Source of the DNA: a virus
Strand: one strand, 5' to 3'
DNA length: 28,402 nucleotides
Virus record (IMG/VR): IMGVR_UViG_3300031515_000002
Location: 1 to 28,402 of that record
Shown one piece after another: positions 28,217 through 28,402 of the stretch. Every line of letters starts with the position of its first letter. Position 1 is the stretch's first letter. The notes below the pieces were generated by a model that was given only the letters and a program-made list of their open reading frames with translations, ran no database searches and was not told the DNA's origin. A program made the position numbers and the translations under genes.

Positions 28217-28245
28217 ATTATTACACATTTTATACAATTTGTCAA
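28217..28245 (-). promoter_or_regulatory. Early operon promoter
   Basis: On the minus strand TTGACA (28245-28240), a 17-bp spacer and AATAAT (28222-28217). The extended sequence strongly resembles the promoter at 2082-2111, including CCCC before the -35 and the A/T-rich leader to the start codon. Confidence 0.75.
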
Positions 28246-28275
28246 GGGGTTTTTAATATTTGTTGTTTTAATCTT

Positions 28276-28402
28276 TTATCTTATTCTTCTAATAAAAACT
28301 TTATTATTTACATTATCAAAAACAAAAATGTTGGCAAAAAATGTTAAAACATCTAACTCTACTAAATCTATTTCAACCTCAAAACCATTTTCTTTATAAA
28401 TA
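28276..28402 (-). CDS. Replication-operon protein, C-terminal part (continues from position 1)
   Basis: The C-terminal continuation of the gene that starts at 319. In a circle the frame goes from 1 to 28331 and ends at TAA (28278-28276); the last residues read NVNNKVFIRRIR. Bases 28332-28402 repeat the left end. No terminator follows before the promoter at 28240, so the replication operon may read into the early operon. Confidence 0.8.
   Translation of the reverse strand, partial: IYKENGFEVEIDLVELDVLTFFANIFVFDNVNNKVFIRRIR
28332..28402. repeat. Terminal direct repeat, right copy
   Basis: Exact copy of bases 1-71, showing circular closure of the contig. Confidence 0.9.

Overview
This window is very probably the complete genome of a small, AT-rich tailed phage with a podovirus-like gene set, assembled as a circle. 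Bases 1-71 recur exactly at 28332-28402, and one gene reads without interruption across that join, which gives a circle of about 28,331 bp. The host cannot be named from sequence. The standard bacterial code fits, since TGA ends several genes and overlaps start codons. A few genes carry strong Shine-Dalgarno sites, but most starts sit in an AATATG/TATATG context without one, and several promoters place the transcript start almost on the start codon. No integrase, DNA polymerase or CRISPR array was seen.

Layout. The minus-strand replication operon (1287 down through position 1, into 28276) encodes a DnaD/O-like initiator whose linker region is an iteron-like repeat array, plus two small partners. 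A separate minus-strand gene (1625-2050) encodes a pentapeptide-repeat protein. From 2195 the plus strand carries the virion genes: small terminase, a large terminase split into ATPase and nuclease genes, portal, scaffold, an N4-gp56-like capsid, two large internal or ejection-type proteins, connector, tail nozzle, fibre, CHAP endolysin, holin-like proteins, HNH, MazG-like, zinc-ribbon and HTH proteins (to 23334). The minus-strand early operon (28188 down to 23329) encodes zinc ribbons, a ring-nuclease anti-CRISPR of the DUF1874/AcrIII-1 family, a membrane-anchored lytic transglycosylase, an RNase H-like protein, an ERF annealing protein with a Cas4/RecB-like nuclease, HTH and nuclease proteins, and a tRNA-like RNA.

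Regulation. Consensus sigma-70-type promoters with 17-18 bp spacers were located by eye at eleven or more sites. Three of them (5153, 11019, 16574) drive short hairpin leaders ending in an intrinsic terminator whose U-run abuts the next gene, so late modules may be controlled by attenuation or antitermination.

Most novel points. (1) About 400 nt of relatively GC-rich, ORF-less sequence at 10200-10612, with its own promoter, looks like a large structured RNA. It lies convergent to a lone RNase H-like gene in a module inserted in the structural operon. (2) A full AcrIII-1-type ring nuclease is fused to an unrecognised N-terminal region of about 70 residues. (3) A 122-nt tRNA-like RNA has intact acceptor, D and T arms but an anticodon loop of about 54 nt. 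(4) The promoter-leader-terminator cassettes recur. (5) An in-frame TGA separates the 1167-residue virion protein from a matching basic tail.
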